Below are positions 9,033 to 17,145 of a DNA stretch of 64,000 nt, piece after piece; the first letter of the stretch is position 1, and every line of letters starts with the position of its first letter. The stretch is taken from contig JBOFEA010000004.1 of assembly GCA_051647535.1 (NCBI GenBank), positions 62,001 to 126,000 of the forward strand, written 5' to 3'. A program made the position numbers and the translations under genes. Under the pieces are notes generated by a model, which did no database searches, was not told the DNA's origin, and worked only from the letters and a program-made list of their open reading frames with translations. The DNA is from Brevinema_A sp051647535 (GTDB taxonomy: Bacteria; Spirochaetota; Brevinematia; Brevinematales; Brevinemataceae).

Positions 9033-9548
9033 TTAGCTATCTTTTTGATTTCGGCATCCCCTGCACAAATACAAAAACTCCTGCAGAGTTTTTTTCAAGT
9101 CTGATCCTGATAATACTTTATCAACTTTTTGATCAATTTGATGTTTTTCGCTATCTGATATGTTATTCTTTGGAAGTTCTTTTTTGGGGCTGTGTTCCCA
9201 AATTTTCAATTTTTGATATGTCGCCTGCTGTATTCGAAGAGAATGAATTTGATATTTTTTCGGTATTTTTTCGAGGTATTTGTCCGAATAATCTGTTAGT
9301 GCAATCTTTGCTGTTTCATCTGCCAAAATAATCAACCTTCGATAATACGCACCTGTAGGATTGCCTGATTCGTCTTTATAAGAAACAAACTCACATCTGT
9401 CTACACAGCTTCGAGAAGCAAGTGTTGCTCCAACAATATCTTTCCACATTAACCGAAGTTCAGCAACAATTTTTAATTTATTGGGCATACGTGTTTCAAA
9501 AATTTTGACAAAATATTTTAAAGATTTAGAAGAACTCTTAAAATTCAC
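9033..9548 (-). CDS. DUF721 / DciA-like protein
   Basis: This is a basic 171-residue protein. WKDIVGATLASRSCVDRCEF followed by LIILADETAKIALTDYSDKYLEKI resembles the DUF721 core (W-x-x-I-V-G-x-x-L-A then a hydrophobic strand and helix). The family includes DciA, the replicative-helicase operator that helps load DnaB in bacteria lacking DnaC. The C-terminal half is lysine-rich and not recognised. The start is GTG at 9548 behind a GGGGA site. It is the first gene of a probable operon with tilS, hpt and ftsH. The family call is moderate, and the helicase role is inferred from the family only. Confidence 0.5.
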   Translation of the reverse strand: MNFKSSSKSLKYFVKIFETRMPNKLKIVAELRLMWKDIVGATLASRSCVDRCEFVSYKDESGNPTGAYYRRLIILADETAKIALTDYSDKYLEKIPKKYQIHSLRIQQATYQKLKIWEHSPKKELPKNNISDSEKHQIDQKVDKVLSGSDLKKTLQEFLYLCRGCRNQKDS

Positions 9549-9634
9549 CGGATCCCCACTTTTTTAGAATACATCTATTTTAACACAGATAAAAAAAAAT
9601 TTCAAAGACTTGGTGTTAGATTTGAAAATAATCA

Positions 9635-9661
9635 TCAAGATTTATTTTAAAATACCGAAAA
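9635..9661 (+). promoter_or_regulatory. Candidate sigma-28 (FliA) promoter before flgG
   Basis: TCAAGATT (9635-9642) matches the flagellar sigma -35 box TAAAGTTT at 6 of 8 positions. After 12 bases comes CCGAAAA (9655-9661), the same -10-like element found before flaA. It lies 70 bases before the flgG ATG. It is weaker than the flaA copy, because the spacer is one base longer and the -35 core has one mismatch. Confidence 0.4.
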
Positions 9662-9731
9662 TTATTTAGATGTATTATTTATTTTTTATAGAAATAAAAA
9701 CAATACTCTACTTTTGAAAAGGAATAATATT

Positions 9732-10526
9732 ATGATGCGTTCATTATGGACTGCCGCTACAGGCATGGTGGGAGAACAATTCCACATCGATACTATTTCA
9801 AACAACTTGGCGAATATAAATACTACCGGATTCAAAAGAACTCGTGCCGAATTCCACGATTTGCTTTATCAAACACAACGTCTTGCAGGAACACCTGCTA
9901 CAGAAGTCACCCAGTACCCTTTGGGAATTCAAACAGGTTTAGGAGTTAGTGTGTCCGGGACCCAAAAATTTTATACCCAAGGAAGTCTACAGCAAACCGG
10001 TAATGTTTTGGATGTGGCTATTCAAGATGAAGGATTTTTTGCTGTTCAAATGCCTGACGGATCTACAGCATATACCAGAGACGGAACATTCAAAATCGAC
10101 TCAAACCGTGAAATCGTGACATCTCAAGGTTATAAACTACTCCCAAATATTACTCTTCCTGATAATTTCGAAATCGAAACCTTTACCGTCTCACCATCCG
10201 GTGAACTTACTGTACGCGTAGGCGGTAATGACGAACCTCTAGACATAGGTCGGATAACTCTCAATCGATTTATCAACCCTGCCGGTCTTACTAATATCGG
10301 AGAAAATTTAGTCAAAGAAAGTCCTGCTTCCGGAAACGCAGTAGAAGGAATTCCTTCTTCCCAAGGATTCGGCAGCTTAAATCAACGATTTTTAGAAATG
10401 TCCAATGTTTCTGCCATTACAGAAATGGTGGATATGATTGTCGCTCAAAGAGCTTACGAATTTAACTCCCGTGCCATACAAACCAGTGATAATATGCTGG
10501 GGTCAGCGGTTTCCCTTAAAAGATAA
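9732..10526 (+). CDS. flgG: Flagellar distal rod protein FlgG
   Basis: FlgG forms the distal rod of the periplasmic flagellum's basal body. The 264-residue protein has the N-terminal rod motif ISNNLANINTTGFKR and the C-terminal VDMIVAQRAYEFNSRAIQT, both hallmarks of FlgG. Its length equals other spirochaete FlgGs. The frame extends to a TTG at 9714, but AAAAGG 9 bases before ATG 9732 and the conserved start MMRSLWTAATGM fix the start at 9732. In many bacteria flgF lies directly before flgG. Here flgF is downstream at 14481, separated by four genes. A strong hairpin follows the stop. Confidence 0.96.
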   Translation: MMRSLWTAATGMVGEQFHIDTISNNLANINTTGFKRTRAEFHDLLYQTQRLAGTPATEVTQYPLGIQTGLGVSVSGTQKFYTQGSLQQTGNVLDVAIQDEGFFAVQMPDGSTAYTRDGTFKIDSNREIVTSQGYKLLPNITLPDNFEIETFTVSPSGELTVRVGGNDEPLDIGRITLNRFINPAGLTNIGENLVKESPASGNAVEGIPSSQGFGSLNQRFLEMSNVSAITEMVDMIVAQRAYEFNSRAIQTSDNMLGSAVSLKR

Positions 10527-10544
10527 TTCTTAAAATTTACTAAT

Positions 10545-10577
10545 AACAAACTACCTCAATGAGGTAGTTTGTTTGTT
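10545..10577 (+). terminator. Terminator after flgG
   Basis: A 12-14 bp perfect stem, AACAAACTACCT paired with AGGTAGTTTGTT around the loop CAATG, is followed by a broken T tract. It lies between flgG and the convergent lipoprotein gene. Confidence 0.7.
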
Positions 10578-10604
10578 ATATATAGTGTGTAGTTTTTTCG
10601 AAAC

Positions 10605-10985
10605 TTATTTTATGCGTAAAGGATACCCTTCCGGAGGATAAGAAAAATCCGTATCATCATACTGCTTTGAATTTTCACCGTCATATAATATCCCCACCCT
10701 CATAAAAATCTCGGGATCTTCATATAATCCCCTATTTGAACCAGTAGATGATTTAAAATACACCGTAATACCACCATCACAAATCAACTTCCGACCATCA
10801 TCAGAAAAAACACCTATTCTCTTGAACGGTAAATTCGGTTCTTTACATTGTTGACTATAAATCGTTTTTCCGGCAACTAACGATAGAAACATTTCTTCAT
10901 TATTGGAAAACCCAGAAATCCCCATATTAGTCTTCGAACAGGAGCCGAAAGTTATCACGATAGTAAATAATAATATTTTTTTCAC
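10605..10985 (-). CDS. Small putative lipoprotein, function unknown
   Basis: I do not recognise this 126-residue protein. It begins MKKILLFTIVITFGSCSK, a signal peptide with a lipobox-like FGSC, so Cys-16 is probably lipidated. The mature part is polar with tyrosine- and glycine-rich turns and no known motif. The start is GTG at 10985 behind AAGGA. A near-consensus promoter lies at 11026-11054. It is convergent with flgG and downstream of, but separately transcribed from, the outer-membrane protein gene. Confidence 0.6.
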   Translation of the reverse strand: MKKILLFTIVITFGSCSKTNMGISGFSNNEEMFLSLVAGKTIYSQQCKEPNLPFKRIGVFSDDGRKLICDGGITVYFKSSTGSNRGLYEDPEIFMRVGILYDGENSKQYDDTDFSYPPEGYPLRIK

Positions 10986-11025
10986 TTTTCACTATCCTTG
11001 TTGAAATACTTCTCAATATCATATT

Positions 11026-11054
11026 ATTATATAATATATCATGATCCTGTACAA
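11026..11054 (-). promoter_or_regulatory. Promoter for the small lipoprotein
   Basis: On the minus strand TTGTAC (11054-11049), a 17-base spacer and TATAAT (11031-11026) give a start near 11019 and a leader of about 34 bases. Confidence 0.6.
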
Positions 11055-11116
11055 ATTTTTTGTACTTGTTGATACGAATAATAATTCTATTCGATGATCA
11101 TAAATACATATCAACA

Positions 11117-11147
11117 AAAAAAAGAGCGGAAAATTTCCGCTCTTTTT
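11117..11147 (-). terminator. Terminator of the outer-membrane protein gene
   Basis: The near-perfect palindrome AAAGAGCGGAAA / TTTCCGCTCTTT with a one-base centre is flanked by A and T runs. On the minus strand it follows the stop at 11175. Confidence 0.8.
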
Positions 11148-11174
11148 AATCGTATATTTTTTATAACAGCAAAA

Positions 11175-11804
11175 TTAGATTGCAAGACCAATACCAATAA
11201 AACTAAAAATAGAAAATTGACCTGACATAATATTAACTCCAAAATAAGGCTGTACATTCAATGCCATTTTTCGGCTGAAATGATATTTAATACTCAATGA
11301 AGCGTAAGGACGTATTAATAATCCCTGTATACCTTGAGATACAAAACCAATTCCAACAGCACCATTCATAGCTAAACTGAGTCCTACACCACTTTGTGGA
11401 GGTCTAATAAAGTACCAACCCATACCAAAAGAAAGACCGGCATTAAGAATACCTGTGTTAATACTTGTTGTATAACATGTAAAAAGCTGGGTATGAAAAT
11501 AAACTGACCGACCAATATTAAAATCCAAAAAGATACCAAATTGCAGATCATGATTCCCTTGACTTGAAATATACCCAAGCGATAAGTTAGGAGAGAAGAT
11601 AGGATAATACGTTCCATCTTTTCCAACATTAAAACCAACTTGTCTAAAATCGGCATTTGTATTTGTTGACGAAGCAGAACTTTTTTGAACCTCAACTTTA
11701 ATGATTTTAGAATAATTTGTTGATTTAGTATTATTCTGACTATAAGCAGAAACAACTATACATTGACTTAAAATCATACCTACCAAATATATTTTCCGAG
11801 ACAT
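11175..11804 (-). CDS. Putative small outer-membrane beta-barrel protein
   Basis: The 209-residue protein starts with a signal peptide (MSRKIYLVGMILSQ, cleavage probably after VSAYS). A serine/asparagine-rich linker follows, then alternating hydrophobic and polar strands separated by glycine and asparagine turns, ending in SFIGIGLAI. This pattern suggests an 8- to 10-stranded outer-membrane barrel, but I recognise no family. ATG 11804 is chosen because GGAGG lies 8 bases upstream. An ATG five codons earlier overlaps that site. It is monocistronic, with its own terminator. Spirochaete-specific surface proteins often look like this, so exposure at the outer membrane is an inference. Confidence 0.55.
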   Translation of the reverse strand: MSRKIYLVGMILSQCIVVSAYSQNNTKSTNYSKIIKVEVQKSSASSTNTNADFRQVGFNVGKDGTYYPIFSPNLSLGYISSQGNHDLQFGIFLDFNIGRSVYFHTQLFTCYTTSINTGILNAGLSFGMGWYFIRPPQSGVGLSLAMNGAVGIGFVSQGIQGLLIRPYASLSIKYHFSRKMALNVQPYFGVNIMSGQFSIFSFIGIGLAI

Positions 11805-11965
11805 ATGGAATTCCTCCAAAATTTTATCTTATTTTATTTTTGTTAACATCTATGAAAGTATAATAGTTAAAAATATATTTTTAACTACCCCAATATTTTG
11901 CTTTCATTTTTTTATAATCTACAGTATAATAAAAGGGATAAACTTGTTTTTGGGAGAGCAGTAAG

Positions 11966-13330
11966 ATGTTGTTTCCTTTTCTATTGTTATTACCCTGTAC
12001 AAAAAAAATACACTGTGTTAAAATATTATCGACCGACTTTGAAGAAACTATAGAATTAGAATTATTAAATAACAAATATTTTTATACTGTTCTTAATCTC
12101 CCTACAGGTATCTATCGATATCAATTGGAAGCTGACGGTGAAATTATTACAGATCCTTTTCGATCTCCGCATGGAGGTTTATCAGAACTGATTGTAGGAG
12201 AATATAATAACGGGATTATTTTTGATCCCACAAAAATTCTCCGCTTCGAAGATAAACTTATTATCCAAATTGCATTATATAAACACCAATGGAATAAGAT
12301 TAATCTTAACATTCAAAGTTTACTGACTTTAAATACCATTCCGGGAATATTTTCTTTTTGCGAAGGATCCCACAATTATTATGAATTTCATATTCCTACC
12401 CAACAGATACATAATAATATTATTTTTTATTTTGAACTGGTAAAAGACGGACAACGATATTTTTTTGGAGAAAGCGGCTTAAAAAATCAAGAATGGGAAG
12501 TACATCCTATTGAAATTAATATCACAAAAACTATTCCTACTACATATCCTGATATAACAGCAATATATAATATTTCCAGTACCCCTTCTTCCCAAAAATT
12601 TGACCAGCATTTGTCCTATTTTGATGATTTTCCAATTAGTCATATTACAGGCAGTAAAGAAGAAAGTCCCTTTATCAATGAAAAATTTCCTCATATTGCA
12701 TCATCAAATAATTCTATAGCAGAAAATACTACAGCACTTCTGCATTATATATTTTTGCAAAATACTCATATAGATTTGGGTATAGGGCTTTTTCAAAAAA
12801 TGATGTATGAGTTAAACAATCATTCTACAACAATTCCTATCGCATTAAGCAATCACAATCAATGTTTTTGGAGCTTATCGGAACAAAACATTGATACAGC
12901 ACTACCGGGAATTATCTTTCAAATGCTGGGTTGCAATATTCCGGAGATTTTGTTTGGTGAAGAAACAGGTTTATCAACAACCGGTTTGCAAAGACAAATG
13001 TATTGGAGTAAAAATAAAATCAATACTGATCTTTTTACCTTTTATAAAAAACTGCTGAAACTCCGGCAACAGTATCCGGTTTTGAGAAAAGGACATTCGC
13101 GATTTTGTATACAAGAAAAACAAGCTTGGGGATTAGAAAGATATTTGCAAGGAGAAGATTCCATTTTTATTTTTGCCAATCACTCCAAAGAAAACATTAC
13201 TATTGATTTAACAGAAATTATGCAACATAACGGAAATATGATCGAACTGATTTCAGACCACAAACTTAAAAGAAAAAAAGTATGTACTATCTTTGCACAG
13301 TCCGCTGCTGTATATAAAAAAATCCCTTAA
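11966..13330 (+). CDS. GH13 (alpha-amylase family) derived protein lacking the catalytic barrel
   Basis: The 454-residue protein aligns at both ends with GH13 glucan hydrolases but lacks the middle. Residues 40-70 (TGIYRYQLEADGEI, TDPFRSPHGG) resemble the N-terminal beta domain of cyclomaltodextrinase-type enzymes. Residues 312-380 (ALPGIIFQMLGCNIPEILFG, EETG, FYKKLLKLRQQYPVLRKG) match the end of the barrel and the start of the C domain. The barrel regions with the nucleophile Asp and acid Glu are absent, and region IV NHD reads NHN (296-298). It is probably catalytically dead. A hydrophobic start ending LLLPC could be an atypical lipobox. GGGAG precedes the ATG by about 9 bases. glgA is at 32069. 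Confidence 0.6.
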   Translation: MLFPFLLLLPCTKKIHCVKILSTDFEETIELELLNNKYFYTVLNLPTGIYRYQLEADGEIITDPFRSPHGGLSELIVGEYNNGIIFDPTKILRFEDKLIIQIALYKHQWNKINLNIQSLLTLNTIPGIFSFCEGSHNYYEFHIPTQQIHNNIIFYFELVKDGQRYFFGESGLKNQEWEVHPIEINITKTIPTTYPDITAIYNISSTPSSQKFDQHLSYFDDFPISHITGSKEESPFINEKFPHIASSNNSIAENTTALLHYIFLQNTHIDLGIGLFQKMMYELNNHSTTIPIALSNHNQCFWSLSEQNIDTALPGIIFQMLGCNIPEILFGEETGLSTTGLQRQMYWSKNKINTDLFTFYKKLLKLRQQYPVLRKGHSRFCIQEKQAWGLERYLQGEDSIFIFANHSKENITIDLTEIMQHNGNMIELISDHKLKRKKVCTIFAQSAAVYKKIP

Positions 13331-13339
13331 TAGCTCGTC

Positions 13340-14275
13340 CTATACAACATTATTAATATTATTTTCAGCTAAAGGATGATATTTTTCCAATACTGTTTCT
13401 AAATGAGATTTATCAAGATGTGTGTAAATTTCTGTAGTAGATATATCGCTATGCCCAAGCAATTCCTGAATCACTCTCAAATCAGCTCCGTTCCAAAGCA
13501 TATGGGTTGCAAAAGCATGTCGCAGTTTATGAGGGGACAAATTATTAATATCAATATTTTCAGAATATTTACGTAGAAGTTTCCATACAAACATCCTTGA
13601 AACAGCTTTACCAAATTTGGAAGTAATCAGATATTCACAATCTTTGCTTTTAGTCTGAAGATATTGACAGCGTATCGTTAAATATTCGGAAATCAATGTT
13701 ATTAACCGCTTTCCGATAGGCAATAAACGTTCTTTTCCACCTTTACCCAGAACAACTAAAAATTCATCTTCCAAAAAAATATGATTTACCTGTAAATTGC
13801 ACAATTCTGACACCCTAACCCCGCAGGAATATAAAATTTCAAAAATCAACAAATCCCTCATTTTTCGAAATTGTTCATCCAAATTACCGAATTCTTGAAC
13901 TGCAAATTGATTAAACAGCTCTTCCAGTTGCTCTTCCGAAATAACAGAAGGAATAGATTTAAGCAATTTTGGAGAAAAAATCGAACTCATCGGATTATCC
14001 TTCCGCATACCCAAACGAATTAAATCAGCAAAAAACGTCCTGAATGCAGAAATTTTACGTGCAATACTGCGTGCACAAAGAGGATGTTTGCCATTGCCTT
14101 CGGAAATATATTGCAGATAAGTTTGTATTTCTTGTTCTCCGGCATCTGCAATATCTCGTCCCAAATACTCTGCAAATTCTACCAAATCATGCTTATAAGA
14201 GGATACGGTATTAATTGCAGCATATTTTTCATAACTAAGCCGCATCAAAAATGCATTAACAGATTTACAAATCAT
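13340..14275 (-). CDS. xerD: Tyrosine recombinase, XerC/XerD family
   Basis: This site-specific recombinase of 311 residues most likely resolves chromosome dimers at dif during division. The catalytic set is complete: Arg in SCGVRVSEL, Lys in GKGGKERLLP, HxxR in HKLRHAFATH, His in LLGHSDI and Tyr in IYTHLD. The N-terminal SAM-like core-binding domain (NTVSSYKHDLVEF) is intact. ATG 14275 has AAGAAGG 5 bases upstream and gives normal Xer length. The frame extends to an unlikely TTG at 14320. The gene is convergent with the GH13-like gene. Whether it is XerC, XerD or a single-Xer system cannot be decided here. Confidence 0.88.
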   Translation of the reverse strand: MICKSVNAFLMRLSYEKYAAINTVSSYKHDLVEFAEYLGRDIADAGEQEIQTYLQYISEGNGKHPLCARSIARKISAFRTFFADLIRLGMRKDNPMSSIFSPKLLKSIPSVISEEQLEELFNQFAVQEFGNLDEQFRKMRDLLIFEILYSCGVRVSELCNLQVNHIFLEDEFLVVLGKGGKERLLPIGKRLITLISEYLTIRCQYLQTKSKDCEYLITSKFGKAVSRMFVWKLLRKYSENIDINNLSPHKLRHAFATHMLWNGADLRVIQELLGHSDISTTEIYTHLDKSHLETVLEKYHPLAENNINNVV

Positions 14276-14410
14276 TAAAACCTTCTTAAAAAAATTAAAG
14301 TACCTATCAACAATTGACAAGCGTTACCGAAATATGATATAAAAAGATAATGTTAGAAATCATTTTCGGAAATAAAAAAAAATATTAAATTATTTTTTTC
14401 GTGAAATATA

Positions 14411-14435
14411 TACAAAAGTCCTTTTTTTCCGATAT
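14411..14435 (+). promoter_or_regulatory. Candidate sigma-28 promoter before flgF
   Basis: TACA (14411-14414), 14 bases, then CCGATAT (14429-14435), which is an exact match to the flagellar sigma -10 box of the Bacillus sigma-D type. A TATAAT (14433-14438) overlaps it and could also serve the vegetative sigma factor. It ends 45 bases before the flgF ATG. Confidence 0.45.
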
Positions 14436-14480
14436 AATATAAATAGTTTTATTTTTAGAATTAACGTTAGGAGAGAGAAA

Positions 14481-15314
14481 ATGGTTAAAGGATTGTACAC
14501 CGGAGCAAGCGGCATGAACGTTCTTCAAGAAGCTATGAACTCTATTTCCCAAAATCTCGCCAATATCAACACAGACGGATACAAACGTGAAACAACAGTA
14601 ATGAAAGCTTTTCCGGAAATGCTGGCTCGTAGAATTAATGATGAAGGACAAGTCAAATTCCCTCTAGGTTCCTACGATAAAGCTCCTATTGCAGGAAAAA
14701 TAGGAACCGGCGTAGAATACAATGAATCTTTTATCAACTTTGACCAAGGAAGTCTTATGCAGACTGATTCGGAATTTGATTTTGCATTGGAAGGAGAAGG
14801 ATTTTTTACACTGGAAACCCCAGCCGGAATTAAATATAGCAGAAACGGATCTTTTACTATTAGTGGAGACGGTTATGTGGTAGACAGCAAAGGAAATTAC
14901 CTCTTAGGAGAAGAAGGCAGACTTCGTATTGCTCGAAATAATTTTAAGGTTGACCAGCAGGCAAACATTACTATCAATGGAGCAATAGAATTTGACGATT
15001 TTACAACCAAAACAAGCAACGATTGGAATGTAGAACAATCATTAGGAAAATTAAAAATTGTTAATTTCAAACACCCTCGCTACCTTGCAAGAGAAGGCAA
15101 TCACCTATATGCAGAAACATCATTCTCCGGAGAGGCACAGCCTGTTGCAAATCCTAAAGTTCTTCAGGGATTTTTAGAAAAATCCAATGTACAAGCTGTA
15201 AACGAAATGGTAAAAATGATAGAAGTACAGCGTCTCTATGAGGCAAATCAAAAAGTCATTCAAACTACCGATGATTTATTAGGACAAGCTGTTAATAAAG
15301 TGCTTCAAGCTTAA
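14481..15314 (+). CDS. flgF: Flagellar proximal rod protein FlgF
   Basis: FlgF (FlhO in some nomenclatures) builds the proximal rod of the basal body. The 277-residue protein has the rod N-terminus YTGASGMNVLQEAM followed by SQNLANINTDGYKRE, the central GEGFFTLETPAG and SRNGSFT segments, and the C-terminal EMVKMIEVQRLYEANQKVIQ. FlgG can be excluded because the N-terminus is MVKGLYTG rather than MMRSLWTA. A strong AGGAGAGAG site precedes the ATG. It is monocistronic and stands 4 kb downstream of flgG, an unusual order for this pair. Confidence 0.92.
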   Translation: MVKGLYTGASGMNVLQEAMNSISQNLANINTDGYKRETTVMKAFPEMLARRINDEGQVKFPLGSYDKAPIAGKIGTGVEYNESFINFDQGSLMQTDSEFDFALEGEGFFTLETPAGIKYSRNGSFTISGDGYVVDSKGNYLLGEEGRLRIARNNFKVDQQANITINGAIEFDDFTTKTSNDWNVEQSLGKLKIVNFKHPRYLAREGNHLYAETSFSGEAQPVANPKVLQGFLEKSNVQAVNEMVKMIEVQRLYEANQKVIQTTDDLLGQAVNKVLQA

Positions 15315-15380
15315 GCTTGTAAAAATATGACAAAAAAATAGAATTTTTAGGATTATTTTTATATAATAAAATAACATATT

Positions 15381-15408
15381 TATATTAATTGATAAATCAA
15401 TTAATATA
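15381..15408. repeat. 12-bp inverted repeat upstream of the methyltransferase gene
   Basis: The arms TATATTAATTGA (15381-15392) and TCAATTAATATA (15397-15408) are perfectly complementary around the loop TAAA. The repeat lies 20 bases before the methyltransferase ATG and just downstream of a TATAAT box (15362-15367), where an operator would be expected. There is no T run, so it does not look like a terminator for flgF. Confidence 0.55.
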
Positions 15409-15428
15409 TTAATAAACTAAGGTATCAA

Positions 15429-16361
15429 ATGCACTACGCTGAAAAAAGAACCAAGGGCCAGTATTTTACTACAAAAAATATATTTGAACATGTAGAATTC
15501 CGCAATTGGGCTACAAGAGCAAATCTAACAAACGAAACAATATTGGAACCGTTTGCAGGTGCAAATTCTTTAATCCATATGCTTAAAGAATTAAATTTAT
15601 GCAACAGTTTTCAATCGTTTGATATTGTACCGCAAACGTCAGAAGTCCTCCAAAAAAATACATTGGCATCATTTCCTAAGAAATTTCAAGTTGTTGTCAC
15701 AAACCCTCCATATTTAGCTAAAAATTCCGCATCGCGAAGAGGTATTCCTTTTTTGGAAGAGAATAGATATGATGATTTGTATAAATACGCATTATTGAAA
15801 TGCTTAGATAATGTTCCTTATGTTGCTGCAATTATTCCTGCATCATTTTTACATTCTAATTTGTTTCGAGACAGGCTTACTTGTTATATCAGCCTTCCTT
15901 ATGATGATATTTTTGCAGATACATATCATCCTGTCTGCTTAGCACTGTTTGAAGATAAGGCAGAACAAACACTTATTTATGAAAAAGATACTTATTTGGG
16001 AATTTTACATGAATTGGAAAAATTTATTCCCGAACCCAAAAGGGATTTTGATATTACTTTTAACAAACCCACAGGAATATTAGGATTAAAAGCTATCGAT
16101 AATGCTACTACAAACAGTATTTATTTTATAGAAGGAAAAACCATTCCCTCTAAGAAAATTAAATGTAGTTCACGAAGTTTCAGCAGAATCGAAACAGAAA
16201 TAAAAATTGAAATAGAAGAGTTAAATTTCGTACTAAATAAATTTAGAATCCAAACTCATGATATTTTTCTGACCCCATTTAAAGGCATCAGAAAAGATGG
16301 AAAATTTAGAAGAAGACTTAATTTTTCATATGCAAAAAAAATTATTTTGAGTTTAGGGTAA
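15429..16361 (+). CDS. DNA adenine-N6 methyltransferase (probably of a type II restriction-modification system)
   Basis: This S-adenosylmethionine-dependent methyltransferase has its motifs in the order of the gamma class. Motif X is KGQYFTT (9-15), motif I is EPFAGANS (40-47), an acidic residue at Asp-65 may contact the SAM ribose, and the catalytic motif IV is NPPY (92-95). The remaining 200 residues would hold the target-recognition region. At 310 residues it is short for the class. NPPY is characteristic of N6-adenine enzymes. AAGG precedes the ATG. The next gene starts 45 bases downstream and is the natural candidate for the cognate nuclease. The recognition sequence cannot be read from the protein. 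Confidence 0.82.
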   Translation: MHYAEKRTKGQYFTTKNIFEHVEFRNWATRANLTNETILEPFAGANSLIHMLKELNLCNSFQSFDIVPQTSEVLQKNTLASFPKKFQVVVTNPPYLAKNSASRRGIPFLEENRYDDLYKYALLKCLDNVPYVAAIIPASFLHSNLFRDRLTCYISLPYDDIFADTYHPVCLALFEDKAEQTLIYEKDTYLGILHELEKFIPEPKRDFDITFNKPTGILGLKAIDNATTNSIYFIEGKTIPSKKIKCSSRSFSRIETEIKIEIEELNFVLNKFRIQTHDIFLTPFKGIRKDGKFRRRLNFSYAKKIILSLG

Positions 16362-16406
16362 TTTCTTATTTAGAACAAAAGATAATAAATTATTAGGAAT
16401 AAGAAT

Positions 16407-17048
16407 ATGAAAATTAATTTTAATGATGAATTAAAAAAGCAGATAAAAGAAAATTTTAACCAAGTTGTTAAAGAAATCGATACACCTGAATTTCAAAAAA
16501 AAATAACTAATTGGGCAGATAGATTCGGATATCCCTCTGAAACCGTAAAACAAAAAATTATAGAAGACGAAATGTTTCGATGCCATTTTATTAAAGATCC
16601 TAAAAAACAAGGATTTTATGATAAATTATTATATACCTCTCTGCACCAACTAAAAAATGTAGCCTTACTTGCACGAAATACAACAAAATTTGTTCAAATG
16701 GGAGAAATCAAAAAAAGAGGTCCTACTGATAATAAGAAAAATATACACTTTACTTGGGAATCATCGATCAATCAAAAACCTCATAACTGCTATGCTTTTC
16801 AACAATTTATATTTGGAACCGGCGGAAGCCAGTTCAATCAATACAATATGTTTAAAGAATTTATAGCTAACTGCAAACATACGGACAATAGAATAGAACC
16901 TTATACCCTATTTTTTGGTATTTATTATGGTGATTATTTTACACAAGATAAAATTGACAAAATAAAAGAAAATACTGCTGCAAACTTATATATCGTTACT
17001 CCTGATGAATTATTTGGTTTTCTTATACAGCACACTCCAGAGGAATAG
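16407..17048 (+). CDS. Unrecognised protein, candidate restriction endonuclease partner
   Basis: I do not recognise this 213-residue soluble protein, which has no signal peptide or membrane helix. Its position 45 bases after the methyltransferase, its size and its lysine-rich composition fit a type II restriction endonuclease. A possible PD-(D/E)xK-type active site is Asp-72 with E100-I-K102 (GEIKKRG), but this is weak. The segment FGTGGSQFNQYNMFKEF (136-152) looks like a conserved core. Alternatives are a methyltransferase-associated accessory protein or an unrelated gene. The function rests on context. Confidence 0.42.
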   Translation: MKINFNDELKKQIKENFNQVVKEIDTPEFQKKITNWADRFGYPSETVKQKIIEDEMFRCHFIKDPKKQGFYDKLLYTSLHQLKNVALLARNTTKFVQMGEIKKRGPTDNKKNIHFTWESSINQKPHNCYAFQQFIFGTGGSQFNQYNMFKEFIANCKHTDNRIEPYTLFFGIYYGDYFTQDKIDKIKENTAANLYIVTPDELFGFLIQHTPEE

Positions 17049-17111
17049 ACCGGCAATTGCTGTTAAATAAAACAGCATCAAACTAAATTATCAATTTTAT
17101 TTTGTACAAAT

Positions 17112-17140
17112 TTGAATAAAATACATTGATAATTTATAAT
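17112..17140 (+). promoter_or_regulatory. Promoter for lolC-lolD-ispE, apparently leaderless
   Basis: TTGAAT (17112-17117), a 17-base spacer and perfect TATAAT (17135-17140) are followed by only 5 bases (AAACC) before the lolC ATG. No ribosome-binding site is possible in so short a leader. Confidence 0.6.
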
Positions 17141-17145
17141 AAACC

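Noticed and set aside
14276..14320. Longer N-terminus for the Xer recombinase from TTG 14320
   Set aside because: The extra 15 residues do not match Xer proteins and AAGAAGG is correctly spaced only for ATG 14275.
15302..15321. Palindrome CAAGCTTAAGCTTG at the flgF stop as a terminator
   Set aside because: It is short, overlaps the last codons and is followed by an A-rich instead of T-rich stretch.
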